A stretch of 38,175 bases of DNA from Peptococcaceae bacterium (GCA_022797295.1 JAAWKH010000017.1:1-38175); one strand, 5' to 3'; shown: positions 9,139 through 18,188, numbered from the stretch's first letter. A program made the numbers and translations. The notes: generated by a model not told the origin, from the sequence alone.

Positions 9139-9276
9139 AGTTTGTATAATTGTGCTTGTCCATTCCAAAATTGCCTCGGCATTTTTTATAGCCTCCTGCG
9201 CGTGTTTTTCCGTCAAAAACAATTCGTTAGGGTAACGAATTGCCACTCCATAAGGCGTTAAGGCGTCGGCATAATT
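9115..9276 (-). pseudogene. HEPN-domain protein remnant (C-terminal part)
   Basis: Directly after the MNT gene, in another frame, the minus strand reads NYADALTPYGVAIRYPNEL, then EKHAQEAIKNAEAILEW, to a stop at 9115-9117 (53 codons). LTPYxVxxRYP followed by an acidic-Ala helix with AEAIL is the typical C-terminus of HEPN proteins encoded next to MNT nucleotidyltransferases. No start codon is present and an in-frame stop (9277-9279) precedes it. The N-terminal two thirds, including the RxxxxH ribonuclease motif, are missing, so a deletion has joined the MNT end to the HEPN tail. Confidence 0.75.
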
Positions 9277-9596
9277 TCATTTCTTGCGTCATATAACAGC
9301 ACTCCCTTTTGATAAACTTCATTTTCCACTGACGGCAAATTTTTTTTGGTTTCAAAATGGCTTTTGTTGGCGAGGATAATGTCTACCGGTCGCTTCTTTA
9401 CCGTCCGAATGGCTTTGTAAGCTTTGGTTGTTTCCGCAGCTAAATCTGAAACCTCATCGGAAACAATAATATAAAAATCCAAATCGCTGTCGGCGGTGTA
9501 GGTTTGATTGGCGTAGGAACCAAACAGATAAATCTGAACCGGCAGCATCTGTTTTACAAAACATTGTTTGAGTTCCTCAATTTCGCGTATTGGCAT
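9258..9596 (-). CDS. MNT-type nucleotidyltransferase
   Basis: A 112-residue minimal nucleotidyltransferase. The Pol-beta signature is intact: GSYANQTYTADSDLDF (GS plus paired Asp) near residues 26-41, and a third Asp in RPVDIIL near residue 75. The C-terminus SVENEVYQKGVLLYD is the usual end of the family; the extra ARNEIMPTP runs into the HEPN remnant. In HEPN-MNT modules the MNT protein is the antitoxin that AMPylates the HEPN RNase. Here the toxin is broken, so this is an orphan antitoxin. ATG 9596 has AAGGAGG upstream. Confidence 0.88.
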   Translation of the reverse strand: MPIREIEELKQCFVKQMLPVQIYLFGSYANQTYTADSDLDFYIIVSDEVSDLAAETTKAYKAIRTVKKRPVDIILANKSHFETKKNLPSVENEVYQKGVLLYDARNEIMPTP

Positions 9597-9625
9597 TTCA
9601 TTGCCTCCTTACTCCTTATATAATA

Positions 9626-9654
9626 AGTATAGCATTAACTGATTGAAAAACCAA
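9626..9654 (-). promoter_or_regulatory. Promoter of the MNT gene
   Basis: Minus strand: -35 TTGGTT (plus 9649-9654), 17-bp spacer, -10 TATACT (plus 9626-9631). The start codon follows about 30 bp later. Confidence 0.6.
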
Positions 9655-9696
9655 TAAAATTTTTTGCAAAAAATTGAAAAAAATTCTTAAAAGGGC

Positions 9697-9726
9697 TTGC
9701 AATAGGGTGGTAATTTGTGTTATGAT
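9697..9726 (+). promoter_or_regulatory. Promoter of the S10 operon
   Basis: TTGCAA (9697-9702), 18-bp spacer, TATGAT (9721-9726), ahead of a leader of about 150 nt before rpsJ. No other good promoter is seen before rpsJ. Confidence 0.65.
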
Positions 9727-9884
9727 AATAAACGGTTTGGTTTGCCTGCAAGCTTGCTTGCGCGTAAATCAGGCCGGCAACAAGCGATGAAGCGAGAGGT
9801 TGCTTTGGCCGGCTTTGCCTGCCGGTTAAGGGTTTTCCCGCTGAGCCAGTTCGTAAAGAATACGAGCGAAAAGGAGGTAAAAAA
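9727..9884 (+). promoter_or_regulatory. Structured leader of the ribosomal superoperon
   Basis: The leader contains three mutually complementary GC blocks: GCCGGC at 9773-9778, GCCGGC at 9808-9813 and GCCGG at 9821-9825. Blocks 1 and 2 can pair around a 29-nt loop, or blocks 2 and 3 around a 7-nt loop, but not both. The rpsJ ribosome binding site (AAGGAGG, about 9870-9876) follows. This fits autoregulation by a ribosomal protein, but it does not match any leader I can name. Confidence 0.45.
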
Positions 9885-10193
9885 ATGTCGCAACAAAAAA
9901 TCCGTATCCGTCTGAAAGCTTATGACCACAAGCTGTTGGATGTGTCTGCTGTTCAGATTGTGGATACCGCTAAGAGGACAGGCGCAAGGGTTTCGGGGCC
10001 GATTCCGCTGCCCACTGAAAAGAGTGTGTACACCATTCTGCGCTCTCCTCACGTCAACAAGGACTCTCGTGAGCAGTTTGAAATGCGCACGCACAAGCGC
10101 TTGATTGACATCCTGGAGCCGACTCCTAAAACCGTCGATTCCTTGATGCATTTGGATTTGCCAGCTGGCATTGAAATTGACATCAAGCTGTAA
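9885..10193 (+). CDS. rpsJ: Ribosomal protein uS10
   Basis: A 102-residue 30S protein, full length. Recognised by [15 protein letters not shown] at the N-terminus and the loop [30 protein letters not shown] region near residues 38-65, followed by [10 protein letters not shown]10 also acts as NusE in transcription antitermination. First gene of the superoperon; ATG 9885 follows AAGGAGG. Unusually, 195 bp separate it from rplC. Confidence 0.98.
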   Translation: MSQQKIRIRLKAYDHKLLDVSAVQIVDTAKRTGARVSGPIPLPTEKSVYTILRSPHVNKDSREQFEMRTHKRLIDILEPTPKTVDSLMHLDLPAGIEIDIKL

Positions 10194-10388
10194 ATGAGGC
10201 TTTGAGTGGCTTTTGCTTAGTTTGAAGATGGGCCGAAAGCAAAACGAGGCTAAAAAGTGTGGATAAAAAAGAAACACACGGATTAGTGGTTTTGGCAAAG
10301 GGCCAAAATAAGGCGTTTCAAGCTGAGCTTCGAGCAATGCGGCTTTGGCATGGCCGTAACTCGGATTTTTAATTTTGGAGGTGTTAAA
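10194..10388 (+). other. Long rpsJ-rplC spacer with hairpins
   Basis: Most genomes have a short gap here. The spacer contains an 8-bp perfect stem, TTTTGCTT (10211-10218) / AAGCAAAA (10237-10244), with an 18-nt loop, and further short repeats around 10320-10360. No open frame with a ribosome binding site was found. No clear promoter is visible. It could be an intra-operon control element or a processing site. Confidence 0.5.
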
Positions 10389-11021
10389 ATGCCAAAAATG
10401 TTGATTGGTAAAAAGGTGGCAATGAGCCAGATTTTTACTGAAGATGGAAAACTGATTCCCGTAACGGTCATTGAGGCCGGCCCCTGCGTGGTATCTCAGA
10501 TTAAAACCGCCGCCAACGACGGCTATGAGGCTGTGCAGTTGGGCTTTTGTGCTTTGAAAAAAGGCACCAAGCCGCAGATTGGCCATTTTGCCAAAAGCGG
10601 TATCACGCCGCTGCGCTACTTGAGAGAGATGCGCGTGGCTGACGCTTCGGCTTATCAGACCGGTCAGGAATTGAAAGTTGATATATTCGCTGCCGGCGAA
10701 AAGGTGGATGTGGAAGGCACATCCAAGGGCAAAGGCTTTGCCGGAACCATTAAAAGATGGCATTTCCATCAGGGGCCGATGAGCCACGGCAGCAAAAACC
10801 ATCGTCGTCCGGCGTCTTCCGGCGCCAAGGGCCCTGCCCGTACCTTTAAGGGCAAGCATTCTCCGGGCCAGATGGGCGGCAATCGCGTGACCGTGCAAAA
10901 TCTGGAAATTGTTCGTGTGGACGTTGAGAGAAACCTGCTTTTGGTGAAGGGCGCTGTGCCCGGCCCCAAGAAAGGTTTGGTTTATGTTAAGTCCGCCGTT
11001 AAATCTGCCGCACAAGAGTAG
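10389..11021 (+). CDS. rplC: Ribosomal protein uL3
   Basis: A 210-residue 50S protein. Starts [16 protein letters not shown] at ATG 10389 behind GGAGGTG; the upstream in-frame codons (10350-10388) extend it without support. The conserved glutamine-methylation-type region [17 protein letters not shown] and the GQMGGNRVT loop are present at residues about 133-175. L3 is an early assembly protein near the peptidyl-transferase centre. Confidence 0.98.
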   Translation: MPKMLIGKKVAMSQIFTEDGKLIPVTVIEAGPCVVSQIKTAANDGYEAVQLGFCALKKGTKPQIGHFAKSGITPLRYLREMRVADASAYQTGQELKVDIFAAGEKVDVEGTSKGKGFAGTIKRWHFHQGPMSHGSKNHRRPASSGAKGPARTFKGKHSPGQMGGNRVTVQNLEIVRVDVERNLLLVKGAVPGPKKGLVYVKSAVKSAAQE

Positions 11022-11042
11022 GCAAGAGAGGAGGGCAAAAAG

Positions 11043-11669
11043 ATGACAAGTGTTCAAGTTTATAATATGGACGGCAGCGCAGTGGAAACGCTGGAGTTGA
11101 ACTCCGCTGTGTTTGACCGTGAAGTTAATGCAGGCCTGATGCACCAGGCGGTTGTGCTGTATCTGGCCAGCCGCAGACAGGGCACCCAAAAGGCCAAAAC
11201 CAGAAGCGAAGTTTCTGGCGGCGGCAAAAAGCCCTGGCGTCAAAAGGGCACCGGCCATGCTCGTTCTGGTAGCAGCCGCAGCCCCATCTGGCGCACCGGC
11301 GGCGTGGTTTTTGCACCCACGCCTCGCAGCTACGGCTTTAAGATGCCCCGCAAGCAGCGCCGCATTGCGCTGGCCTCGGCTCTGACCACCAAAATGCGTG
11401 AAAACCAGCTGGTGGTTTTGGATAAGCTGGAATTGGCTGCTCCGAAAACTAAGGATGTTATCAATATGCTGGGCAAGTTTGATGCAAGCAACGCTTTGCT
11501 GGTTTTCGCCGGCGAGCAGGATAATGTTGTAAAATCCGCCCGCAATATCGTTGGCGTGGAAGCTGTTAATGTTTCCGGCGTTAACACCTATAACGTGTTG
11601 CAGCATCGTCAGCTGATTATCACCAAAGATGCGGTGGCCCGTTTGGAGGAGGTGCTGACTAATGCGTAA
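11043..11669 (+). CDS. rplD: Ribosomal protein uL4
   Basis: A 208-residue 50S protein. The extended loop that reaches the exit tunnel is recognised by the G-rich block EVSGGGKKPWRQKGTGHARSG at residues 58-78, followed by SPIWRTGGVVFAPTPRSY. ATG 11043 lies behind GAGGAGGG. In enteric bacteria L4 represses its own operon; whether it does so here is unknown. It overlaps rplW by 8 bp. Confidence 0.98.
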   Translation: MTSVQVYNMDGSAVETLELNSAVFDREVNAGLMHQAVVLYLASRRQGTQKAKTRSEVSGGGKKPWRQKGTGHARSGSSRSPIWRTGGVVFAPTPRSYGFKMPRKQRRIALASALTTKMRENQLVVLDKLELAAPKTKDVINMLGKFDASNALLVFAGEQDNVVKSARNIVGVEAVNVSGVNTYNVLQHRQLIITKDAVARLEEVLTNA

Positions 11670-11949
11670 TTACGCTGATGTTTTAGTCAAGCCGATGATT
11701 TCGGAAAAAACTATTGGTATGATTGAAGAGAACAAATACACCTTTATCGTTGCCAAGGACGCCAACAAAATCGAAATCGCTCACGCGGTGGAGGAAGCCT
11801 TTAAGGTTAAGGTTGTGGGCGTGAACACCCGCATCACCAAAGGCAAGGTTAAGCGGATGGGTCGTTATGAAGGCAAACGCGCCGACGTGAAAAAAGCGGT
11901 GGTGACACTGCGCGAAGGCGATAGTATTGAAATGTTCTCCGGTCTGTAA
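11662..11949 (+). CDS. rplW: Ribosomal protein uL23
   Basis: A 95-residue protein at the tunnel exit, docking site for trigger factor and SRP. Recognised by VLVKPMISEKT near the start, YTFIVAKDANK, and the loop NTRITKGKVKRMGRYEGKRAD-like region. ATG 11662 lies inside the end of rplD, giving translational coupling. Confidence 0.98.
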   Translation: MRNYADVLVKPMISEKTIGMIEENKYTFIVAKDANKIEIAHAVEEAFKVKVVGVNTRITKGKVKRMGRYEGKRADVKKAVVTLREGDSIEMFSGL

Positions 11950-11972
11950 GAAAAAGGGAGGTATTGTGAGAT

Positions 11973-12800
11973 ATGGGTATTAAAGTTTACAAACCCACTT
12001 CGCCCGGCCGGCGTGGTATGACGGTATCTACCTTTGAAGAAATTACCGCTACAACTCCGGAGCGCTCCCTGCTGCAGCCCCTGACCAAAACCGGCGGCCG
12101 CAACAACCAGGGACGTATGACAACCCGTCATAAGGGTGGCGGTCATAAAAGAATGTACCGCTTGATTGATTTTAAGAGAGATAAGGATAATATTCCGGCC
12201 AAAGTGGCCACCATTGAATATGACCCGAACCGCACGGCTAACATTGCTTTGTTGAACTATGTTGATGGCGAAAAACGCTACATCATCGCTCCGCAGGGCT
12301 TGAAGGTTGGCGATACTGTGATTTCCGGCACTGATGCCGACATCAAAGCCGGCAACGCATTGCCGTTGGCCAACATTCCGGTTGGTACTGTGGTGCACAA
12401 TGTGGAAATGCGCCCTGGCTGCGGCGCTCAGATTGCCCGCTCGGCTGGCTCTTCTGTGCAGCTGATGGCCAAGCTGGATAAATACGCAACCTTGCGTTTG
12501 CCCTCTGGCGAAATGCGCCAGGTGCCGATTGGCTGCAAGGCCACCATTGGCGTGGTTGGCAATGCCGACCAAATTAACATCAACTTGGGTAAGGCTGGCC
12601 GCAATCGTTGGTTGGGCGTTCGTCCGGCAAACCGTGGTGTGGTTATGAATCCGTGTGATCACCCGCACGGCGGTGGCGAGGGCCGTTCCCCGGTGGGCCG
12701 CAATCCGGTTACTCCTTGGGGCAAACCCGCTTTGGGCGTGAGAACCAGAAACAAGAAGAAGCAGTCGAACAAGCTGATTATTCGCCGGCGCACCAAGTAG
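11973..12800 (+). CDS. rplB: Ribosomal protein uL2
   Basis: A 275-residue 50S protein needed for subunit association and peptidyl transfer. It begins [15 protein letters not shown], has [14 protein letters not shown] near residue 50, and the C-terminal loop [18 protein letters not shown] near residue 227 with the conserved His. ATG 11973 has GGGAGGT at a longer than usual spacing (about 15 nt). Confidence 0.98.
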   Translation: MGIKVYKPTSPGRRGMTVSTFEEITATTPERSLLQPLTKTGGRNNQGRMTTRHKGGGHKRMYRLIDFKRDKDNIPAKVATIEYDPNRTANIALLNYVDGEKRYIIAPQGLKVGDTVISGTDADIKAGNALPLANIPVGTVVHNVEMRPGCGAQIARSAGSSVQLMAKLDKYATLRLPSGEMRQVPIGCKATIGVVGNADQININLGKAGRNRWLGVRPANRGVVMNPCDHPHGGGEGRSPVGRNPVTPWGKPALGVRTRNKKKQSNKLIIRRRTK

Positions 12801-12825
12801 TTTTGTGGAAGGAGGAGTTTGACTT

Positions 12826-13110
12826 ATGGGTAGAAGTTTGAAAAAAGGCCCTTATTGTGAAGGGCGCCTGTTGGCTAAAATTGAAGCCATGAATGAAAGC
12901 GGCGATAAGAAGGTTATCAAAAGCTGGAGCCGCCGCTCCACAATCTTTCCGCAGATGGTTGGGCACACCATTGCCCTGCACGACGGCAGAAAGCATGTGC
13001 CGGTTTATATCACTGAGGATATGGTTGGCCACAAGCTGGGCGAGTTTGTGTTGACCAGACGTTATCGCGGCCATGGTTCTTTGGTGGAAAAAGGCTCCAA
13101 GGCCAGATAA
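12826..13110 (+). CDS. rpsS: Ribosomal protein uS19
   Basis: A 94-residue 30S head protein. Starts [16 protein letters not shown] and contains [23 protein letters not shown] sequence (here [19 protein letters not shown]), then [19 protein letters not shown] 12826 follows GGAGGAG. Full length. Confidence 0.98.
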   Translation: MGRSLKKGPYCEGRLLAKIEAMNESGDKKVIKSWSRRSTIFPQMVGHTIALHDGRKHVPVYITEDMVGHKLGEFVLTRRYRGHGSLVEKGSKAR

Positions 13111-13158
13111 ACAGGCGATAAGAAATTTGTAAGAATTACCAGGAGGAGGTAGTTGTTA

Positions 13159-13500
13159 ATGGAGGCAAAAGCCATTGCCAAATATGTTCGTATGTCTCCC
13201 AGAAAAGCCCGTTTGGTGGCCAATCTGATTAAGGGGAAGGATATACAGGAAGCTGAAGCCATTCTCCGTTACACGCCCAATAAAGCTGCTAAGGTTATTC
13301 AAAAGGTGCTGCTTTCCGCTACTGCCAACGCGGAAAACAACCTGGAACTGGACAGAGAAAATCTGGTGGTTAAATCCGCAATCATAGACCAAGGACCGTC
13401 TATCAAGCGGATTAAACCCAGAGCACAGGGGCGTGCAGACCGTATGGTACATCGCACCAGTCACGTTACTGTGGTGGTTGCGGAAAGAGAGGAGGCTTAA
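13159..13500 (+). CDS. rplV: Ribosomal protein uL22
   Basis: A 113-residue 50S protein lining the exit tunnel. Starts [20 protein letters not shown] at ATG 13159, 8 nt after AGGAGGAGGT; the in-frame TTG at 13153 is too close to that site. Contains the conserved ATANAENN segment and the C-terminal [20 protein letters not shown] hook. Confidence 0.98.
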   Translation: MEAKAIAKYVRMSPRKARLVANLIKGKDIQEAEAILRYTPNKAAKVIQKVLLSATANAENNLELDRENLVVKSAIIDQGPSIKRIKPRAQGRADRMVHRTSHVTVVVAEREEA

Positions 13501-13503
13501 ACA

Positions 13504-14235
13504 GTGGGTCAGAAGGTTAATCCTAAGGGGCTTCGCGTAGGCGTTATCAAAAACTGGGATTCCCGTTGGTACGCTGACAAGCATTATTCTGATTTTCTGC
13601 TGGAGGATTACAAAATCCGTCAGTTTTTGAAAAAGAAATTATATCACACCGGCATCTCGCATTTGGAGATTGAGCGGGCTGCCAATCGTATTAAAATTAG
13701 CATTTTCACCGCCAAGCCGGGCATTGTAATTGGCCGCGGCGGCGCTGATGTGGAAGTTTTGCGCCAGGAACTGCGCAAGATGACCGACAAAAACATTTTT
13801 GTCAACATCGTGGAAGTGGCAAGGCCTGAGATGGACGCTCAGCTGGTGGCTGAAAATATCGCTGACCAGCTGGAACGCCGCATTGCGTTCCGCCGGGCGA
13901 TGAAGCAGGCCATGGGCCGCACCATGCGCATGGGCGCTGAGGGCATTAAAATTATGTGCTCCGGCCGTTTGGGCGGCGCGGAGATTGCTCGCACTGAGTG
14001 GGTTTCCGACGGCAAAGTGCCGCTGCACACTCTGCGCGCTGATATTGATTATGCAACCGCCGAAGCCAATACCACTTATGGCAAGATTGGTATTAAGGTT
14101 TGGATTTACAAGGGCGAGATTTTGGGCGGCCGCCCGCTGCCGACTGCTGAGGCTAAGGAAGAAAGCAAGCCCAGCAACAATCGCAGACAAAACCGTCCGC
14201 GCAATAGAAGAAAAGGTACGGAGGAGGGCGCATAA
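13504..14235 (+). CDS. rpsC: Ribosomal protein uS3
   Basis: A 243-residue 30S protein at the mRNA entry site. GTG 13504 start, [13 protein letters not shown]. The KH domain motif [13 protein letters not shown] is near residue 76, and the C-terminal domain ends in a basic, Asn/Arg-rich tail that is longer than average. rplP starts with no gap after its stop. Confidence 0.98.
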   Translation: MGQKVNPKGLRVGVIKNWDSRWYADKHYSDFLLEDYKIRQFLKKKLYHTGISHLEIERAANRIKISIFTAKPGIVIGRGGADVEVLRQELRKMTDKNIFVNIVEVARPEMDAQLVAENIADQLERRIAFRRAMKQAMGRTMRMGAEGIKIMCSGRLGGAEIARTEWVSDGKVPLHTLRADIDYATAEANTTYGKIGIKVWIYKGEILGGRPLPTAEAKEESKPSNNRRQNRPRNRRKGTEEGA

Positions 14236-14661
14236 ATGTTATTGCCAAAGAGAGTTAAATATCGCCGCCAACACCGTGGCCGTATGAGAGGCGAAGCGCA
14301 TAAGGGCAATTTTGTGGCTTATGGCGATTTCGGCCTGCAATCGCAGGAAGCCAGCTGGATTACCAGCCGTCAGATTGAGGCAGCCCGTGTTGCTATGACT
14401 CGTTATATCAAACGTGGCGGCCAGGTTTGGATTAAAATTTTCCCACATAAGCCCGTTACCAAAAAACCGGCTGATACTCGTATGGGTTCTGGTAAGGGCG
14501 CACCTGAATTTTGGGTGGCTGTGGTTAAGCCCGGCAAGGTGATGTTTGAGATTGCCGGCGTTTCAGAGGAAGTGGCACGTGAGGCAATGCGTCTGGCCGC
14601 CCACAAGCTGCCGGTTAAGTGCAAGTTTGTGGTTAAAAACCAAGGGGAGGTTGAGGCATAA
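14236..14661 (+). CDS. rplP: Ribosomal protein uL16
   Basis: A 141-residue 50S protein at the A-site finger and tRNA binding region. Starts [17 protein letters not shown], contains [19 protein letters not shown] and [19 protein letters not shown] 14236 directly abuts the rpsC stop codon and uses the GGAGGAGG inside rpsC. Overlaps rpmC by 1 bp. Confidence 0.98.
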   Translation: MLLPKRVKYRRQHRGRMRGEAHKGNFVAYGDFGLQSQEASWITSRQIEAARVAMTRYIKRGGQVWIKIFPHKPVTKKPADTRMGSGKGAPEFWVAVVKPGKVMFEIAGVSEEVAREAMRLAAHKLPVKCKFVVKNQGEVEA

Positions 14662-14864
14662 TGAAAGCAAAAGAGATCCGCGATTTGTCCAATGATGAAT
14701 TGCAGAAGAAAGTTGCTGATTTGAAGGTGGAGCTGTTCAATCTGCGCTTCCGCGCGGCCACCGGACAGCTGGAAAACCCCTCCAGCATTAAAGATGTGAA
14801 AAAAGATATGGCACGGGTGAAAACTATTATCCGTGAAAGAGAAATTAAGCAGGCCCAAGCCTAA
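14661..14864 (+). CDS. rpmC: Ribosomal protein uL29
   Basis: A 67-residue, two-helix 50S protein at the tunnel exit. Starts [18 protein letters not shown] and has the conserved [20 protein letters not shown] 14661 overlaps the rplP stop (TAATG). Confidence 0.97.
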   Translation: MKAKEIRDLSNDELQKKVADLKVELFNLRFRAATGQLENPSSIKDVKKDMARVKTIIREREIKQAQA

Positions 14865-14882
14865 GGAAAGGAGGAGCATCAA

Positions 14883-15152
14883 ATGAACACGCCTGAAAGA
14901 AAGAACCGCAAATCCCAGACCGGCGTTGTGGTATCTGATAAGATGGATAAAACCATTGTTGTTAAGGTTGAAACTCGTGTAGCTCATCCTCTTTATGGCA
15001 GAACAATGCTGGCCAGCAAAAAGTATAAGGCACACGATGAAAATAACGAAGCCCGCATTGGCGATAGAGTTCAAATTGTGGAAACTCGCCCTCTGTCTAA
15101 GGACAAAAGATGGCGTTTGCAGGCCATTGTGGAGAAGGCTCCGGTTATCTAA
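14883..15152 (+). CDS. rpsQ: Ribosomal protein uS17
   Basis: An 89-residue 30S assembly protein with an OB fold. Contains [18 protein letters not shown] and HPLYGRTM...[10 protein letters not shown], then [21 protein letters not shown] 14883 behind AAAGGAGGAG. Confidence 0.98.
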   Translation: MNTPERKNRKSQTGVVVSDKMDKTIVVKVETRVAHPLYGRTMLASKKYKAHDENNEARIGDRVQIVETRPLSKDKRWRLQAIVEKAPVI

Positions 15153-15184
15153 GGCAGACTAATAAAGAAAGGAGCGGCTTTTAA

Positions 15185-15553
15185 ATGATTCAAGCTGAAA
15201 CCAGATTAAAAGTCGGTGACAATACCGGTGCGAAGGAACTGCTGTGCATTAAAGTTTTGGGTGGTTCCAAACGGCGCTATGCCACGGTGGGTGATGTTAT
15301 TATCTGTTCCGTTAAGGTGGCAACACCCGGCGGCGTGGTTAAGAAGGGCGATGTTGTCCGCGCTGTGGTTGTCCGCACTAAAAAAGCAATTAAACGCCCG
15401 GATGGTTCATATATCCGTTTTGATGAAAACACCGGCGTGATTATCAACGAACAAAACCAGCCAAGAGGTACCCGTATTTTCGGGCCTGTGGCCAGAGAGC
15501 TGAGAGAAAAAGATTTTATGAAAATCGTTTCCCTCGCTCCCGAAGTGCTGTAA
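15185..15553 (+). CDS. rplN: Ribosomal protein uL14
   Basis: A 122-residue 50S interface protein. Starts [20 protein letters not shown] and contains [20 protein letters not shown] and [17 protein letters not shown] 15185 behind AAAGGAG. Full length for the family. Confidence 0.98.
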   Translation: MIQAETRLKVGDNTGAKELLCIKVLGGSKRRYATVGDVIICSVKVATPGGVVKKGDVVRAVVVRTKKAIKRPDGSYIRFDENTGVIINEQNQPRGTRIFGPVARELREKDFMKIVSLAPEVL

Positions 15554-15571
15554 TGGCCGGGAGGTGGAAAA

Positions 15572-15898
15572 ATGGCGAATAAGTTACACGTAAAAAAAGG
15601 CGACACCGTGGTGGTGATTGCTGGCAAAGACGCCGGGGTTACCGGCAAAGTGCTGGCTGCCAGCCCCTCCAAGGGCAAGGTGGTTGTGGATAAGGTGGCC
15701 ATGATTAAGCGCCACACCAAGCCCAGCAAAAATGACCCGCAGGGCGGCATTAAGGAAAAGGAAAGCTTTATTGATGCTTCCAACGTGATGATGTACTGCC
15801 CCAAATGCAAAAAAGGCGTGCGCCTTTCCCATGTGGAGGGCAAGGACGGCAAAAGAGTCCGCGCTTGCGTTAAATGCGGCACAAAATTTGATAAGTAG
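15572..15898 (+). CDS. rplX: Ribosomal protein uL24
   Basis: A 108-residue 50S assembly initiator. A KOW motif lies at the N-terminus ([15 protein letters not shown]), and a Cys pair [10 protein letters not shown] plus CVKCGTK near the C-terminus suggests bound zinc, as in several Gram-positive L24 proteins. ATG 15572 behind GGGAGGTGG. Confidence 0.97.
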   Translation: MANKLHVKKGDTVVVIAGKDAGVTGKVLAASPSKGKVVVDKVAMIKRHTKPSKNDPQGGIKEKESFIDASNVMMYCPKCKKGVRLSHVEGKDGKRVRACVKCGTKFDK

Positions 15899-15919
15899 TG
15901 GAGAAAGGAGGATCTTAAC

Positions 15920-16465
15920 ATGGCTAACAGATTAAAAGAACGCTATGAAAGCGAAATCAGACCTTCTCTCCAGGAAAAGTTTGCTTATAAAAACGTGATG
16001 GAAATCCCCAAGCTGGAAAAGGTCGTCATTAATATGGGCCTGGGCGAGGCTGTGCAGAACCCCAAAGCCCTGGACGCTGCTGTTTCCGATCTGGCAACCA
16101 TCACCGGCCAAAAGCCGATTGTGACCAGAGCGAAGAAGTCCATCGCATCCTTTAAAATCAGAGAGGGCATGGCGATTGGCTGCAAGGTGACTTTGCGCGG
16201 CCAACGGATGTATGAATTTGTGGATAAGCTGATTTCGGTATCACTGCCCCGCGTGCGCGACTTTAAGGGCGTTTCCGACAAAGCCTTTGACGGCCGCGGC
16301 AATTACACCCTGGGCCTGAAGGAACAGCTGATTTTCCCGGAGATTGATTACGAGAAGATTGACCGTCTGCGCGGTTTGGAAGTTTGTTTTGTGACCAGCG
16401 CCAAAACTGACGCTGAATGTAAGGAATTGCTTGCTCAGATGGGTATGCCTTACGCTAATAATTAG
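15920..16465 (+). CDS. rplE: Ribosomal protein uL5
   Basis: A 181-residue 50S protein binding 5S rRNA and P-site tRNA. Contains [35 protein letters not shown] and the C-terminal [17 protein letters not shown] 15920 behind AAAGGAGG. Confidence 0.98.
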   Translation: MANRLKERYESEIRPSLQEKFAYKNVMEIPKLEKVVINMGLGEAVQNPKALDAAVSDLATITGQKPIVTRAKKSIASFKIREGMAIGCKVTLRGQRMYEFVDKLISVSLPRVRDFKGVSDKAFDGRGNYTLGLKEQLIFPEIDYEKIDRLRGLEVCFVTSAKTDAECKELLAQMGMPYANN

Positions 16466-16476
16466 GAGGGAATTTT

Positions 16477-16662
16477 GTGGCTAAGAAATCTATGATTGCC
16501 AAGCAACAACGGAAGCCTAAATTTCAGGTGAGAGGCTATAATCGCTGCAAAATTTGCGGCCGTCCTCATGCATATATGCGTAAATTCGGCATCTGCCGTA
16601 TTTGTTTCCGTGAGCTGGCTTACAAAGGCGAGATCCCCGGCGTTACCAAATCCAGTTGGTAG
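16477..16662 (+). CDS. rpsZ: Ribosomal protein uS14, zinc-binding type
   Basis: A 61-residue short form of S14 with GTG 16477 start. The zinc ribbon is complete: [20 protein letters not shown] (two CxxC pairs, residues 24-43). This is the C+ form used when zinc is available; a second zinc-free form would be elsewhere if present. Confidence 0.98.
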   Translation: MAKKSMIAKQQRKPKFQVRGYNRCKICGRPHAYMRKFGICRICFRELAYKGEIPGVTKSSW

Positions 16663-16694
16663 AACCGGAGCTTTAAGGAAGGAGGTATATCCTA

Positions 16695-17093
16695 ATGGTT
16701 GTTACTGATCCTATCGCTGATTTTTTGACAAGAATCAGAAATGCCAATATGGTGTTGATGGATAAGGTGGAAATTCCTGCGTCTAAAACCAAGATGGGCC
16801 TGGCGGAAATTTTGAAGGCTGAGGGCTTCATCAATGATGTGGAATATATCGAAGACGGCAAACAGGGCGTTATCAGAGTTTATCTGAAATATGGCGCTGG
16901 CCGTGAAAAAATTATTAATGGCTTGAAGAGAATCTCCAAGCCCGGTTTGAGGGTTTATGCCGGCAAAGATGAGCTGCCCCGTGTGATGGGCGGCCTGGGC
17001 ATTGCCATCATCTCAACCTCCAAAGGGCTGATGGTGGACAGAAAAGCCCGCAAAGAGGGCCTGGGCGGAGAAGTTCTCTGCTATGTATGGTAA
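16695..17093 (+). CDS. rpsH: Ribosomal protein uS8
   Basis: A 132-residue 30S protein binding the centre of 16S rRNA. Starts [18 protein letters not shown] and contains the C-terminal [20 protein letters not shown] signature. ATG 16695 behind AAGGAGG. S8 represses the spc operon in enterics; no matching target was identified here. Confidence 0.98.
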   Translation: MVVTDPIADFLTRIRNANMVLMDKVEIPASKTKMGLAEILKAEGFINDVEYIEDGKQGVIRVYLKYGAGREKIINGLKRISKPGLRVYAGKDELPRVMGGLGIAIISTSKGLMVDRKARKEGLGGEVLCYVW

Positions 17094-17118
17094 CCGGAAG
17101 AAAGAGGTGTTTTAGAAA

Positions 17119-17661
17119 ATGTCCAGAATTGGTAAACTGCCTATTGCTGTCCCGGCTGGCGTTGAAGTGAACATTGACGGCCACAAGGTTACCGTGAAAG
17201 GACCCAAGGGCGAAATGTGCCACGATGTGCGCCCCGAAATCGAGGTTAAGCTGGAGGGCGGCCAGGTTTTGGTGACCCGTGACAACGACGACGCCAAGGT
17301 GCGCTCCTATCACGGCTTGACCAGAGCCCTGCTGGCTAATATGGTGACTGGCGTTAGCACCGGGTTTGAGCGCAGGCTGCAAATCATTGGTGTTGGCTAT
17401 CGTGCTGCGGTGCAAAACAATGTGCTTTCCTTGAACGTTGGCAAATCCCACCCTGTGGAAATGCCTGCGCCGGAAGGTGTGGAAATCACTTGCCCCAGCC
17501 CCACTCAGATTGTGCTGAGTGGTTACAACAAAGAGGTTTTGGGTGGCTTTGCTTCCAAAATCCGCGCCCAGCGTCCGCCGGAACCCTACAAGGGCAAAGG
17601 CATCCGTTACGAGGGTGAATATGTGGCTAAAAAGGCCGGCAAAACCGGCGCTAAAAAATAA
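17119..17661 (+). CDS. rplF: Ribosomal protein uL6
   Basis: A 180-residue 50S protein near the GTPase centre. Starts MSRIGKLPIAVPAGV and carries the C-terminal signature RAQRPPEPYKGKGIRYEGE. ATG 17119 behind AAAGAGGTG. It is followed by an unusually long gap of 148 bp before rplR. Confidence 0.98.
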   Translation: MSRIGKLPIAVPAGVEVNIDGHKVTVKGPKGEMCHDVRPEIEVKLEGGQVLVTRDNDDAKVRSYHGLTRALLANMVTGVSTGFERRLQIIGVGYRAAVQNNVLSLNVGKSHPVEMPAPEGVEITCPSPTQIVLSGYNKEVLGGFASKIRAQRPPEPYKGKGIRYEGEYVAKKAGKTGAKK

Positions 17662-17694
17662 GCTGCTACACACTGTTAAAAAGTCTTTAGCCGC

Positions 17695-17724
17695 TTGATT
17701 ATCTGCTGTCAAATAGGTTATAAT
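17695..17724 (+). promoter_or_regulatory. Internal promoter between rplF and rplR
   Basis: TTGATT (17695-17700), 18-bp spacer, consensus TATAAT (17719-17724). It lies inside the 148-bp spacer 17662-17809 and would give a separate start for rplR onward. A 23-codon frame, ATG 17733 to TGA 17804 ([20 protein letters not shown]...), overlaps the rplR ribosome binding site but has no good site of its own. Confidence 0.6.
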
Positions 17725-17809
17725 TACATTATATGATTGATTATATCTGGGCTGGCGAGCGGGAGTATCAACGGCGAATGAAAGATAAACTAAAAAGGAA
17801 GTGAAAACC

Positions 17810-18172
17810 TTGTTTAAAAAGGTAGACCGCAAGGCAAGACGCCAGAAAAAGCATTACCGCGTGCGCCGCAATATCTCCGGCACGCCGGAATATCCCAGAC
17901 TGGCCGTCTATCGCAGTGCGAAGCATATATACGCACAGATTATTGACGACACCAAAGGTCACACTTTGGTTGCGGCTTCCACTTTGGACGCTGACCTGAA
18001 AGAAAGCTGGGGCGGCAATGTTGAAGCTGCCAAAGCCGTGGGCAAGCTGCTGGCTGAGCGTGCTTTGACCAAAGGCATTAAAGGTGTGGTTTTTGACCGT
18101 GGCGGACTCCTGTATCATGGTCGGGTTGCTGCTTTGGCCGAAGGCGCCAGAGAAGGCGGCCTGGAATTCTAA
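17810..18172 (+). CDS. rplR: Ribosomal protein uL18
   Basis: A 120-residue 5S rRNA-binding protein. TTG 17810 is chosen as start because AAGGAAG sits 7 nt upstream and the product [15 protein letters not shown] has the normal length; the GTG at 17801 overlaps that site. Contains [20 protein letters not shown] and the C-terminal [20 protein letters not shown]. Confidence 0.96.
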   Translation: MFKKVDRKARRQKKHYRVRRNISGTPEYPRLAVYRSAKHIYAQIIDDTKGHTLVAASTLDADLKESWGGNVEAAKAVGKLLAERALTKGIKGVVFDRGGLLYHGRVAALAEGAREGGLEF

Positions 18173-18188
18173 GAGGAGGAAAAGAGAT

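Noticed and set aside
9720..11606. Long open frame of 628 codons on the minus strand
   Set aside because: It lies antisense to rpsJ, rplC and rplD, which are certain. It has no ribosome binding site and a composition typical of antisense frames of highly biased genes.
11865..12668. 267-codon minus-strand frame
   Set aside because: Antisense to rplB. Its His/Asn-rich sequence reflects the complement of ribosomal-protein codons.
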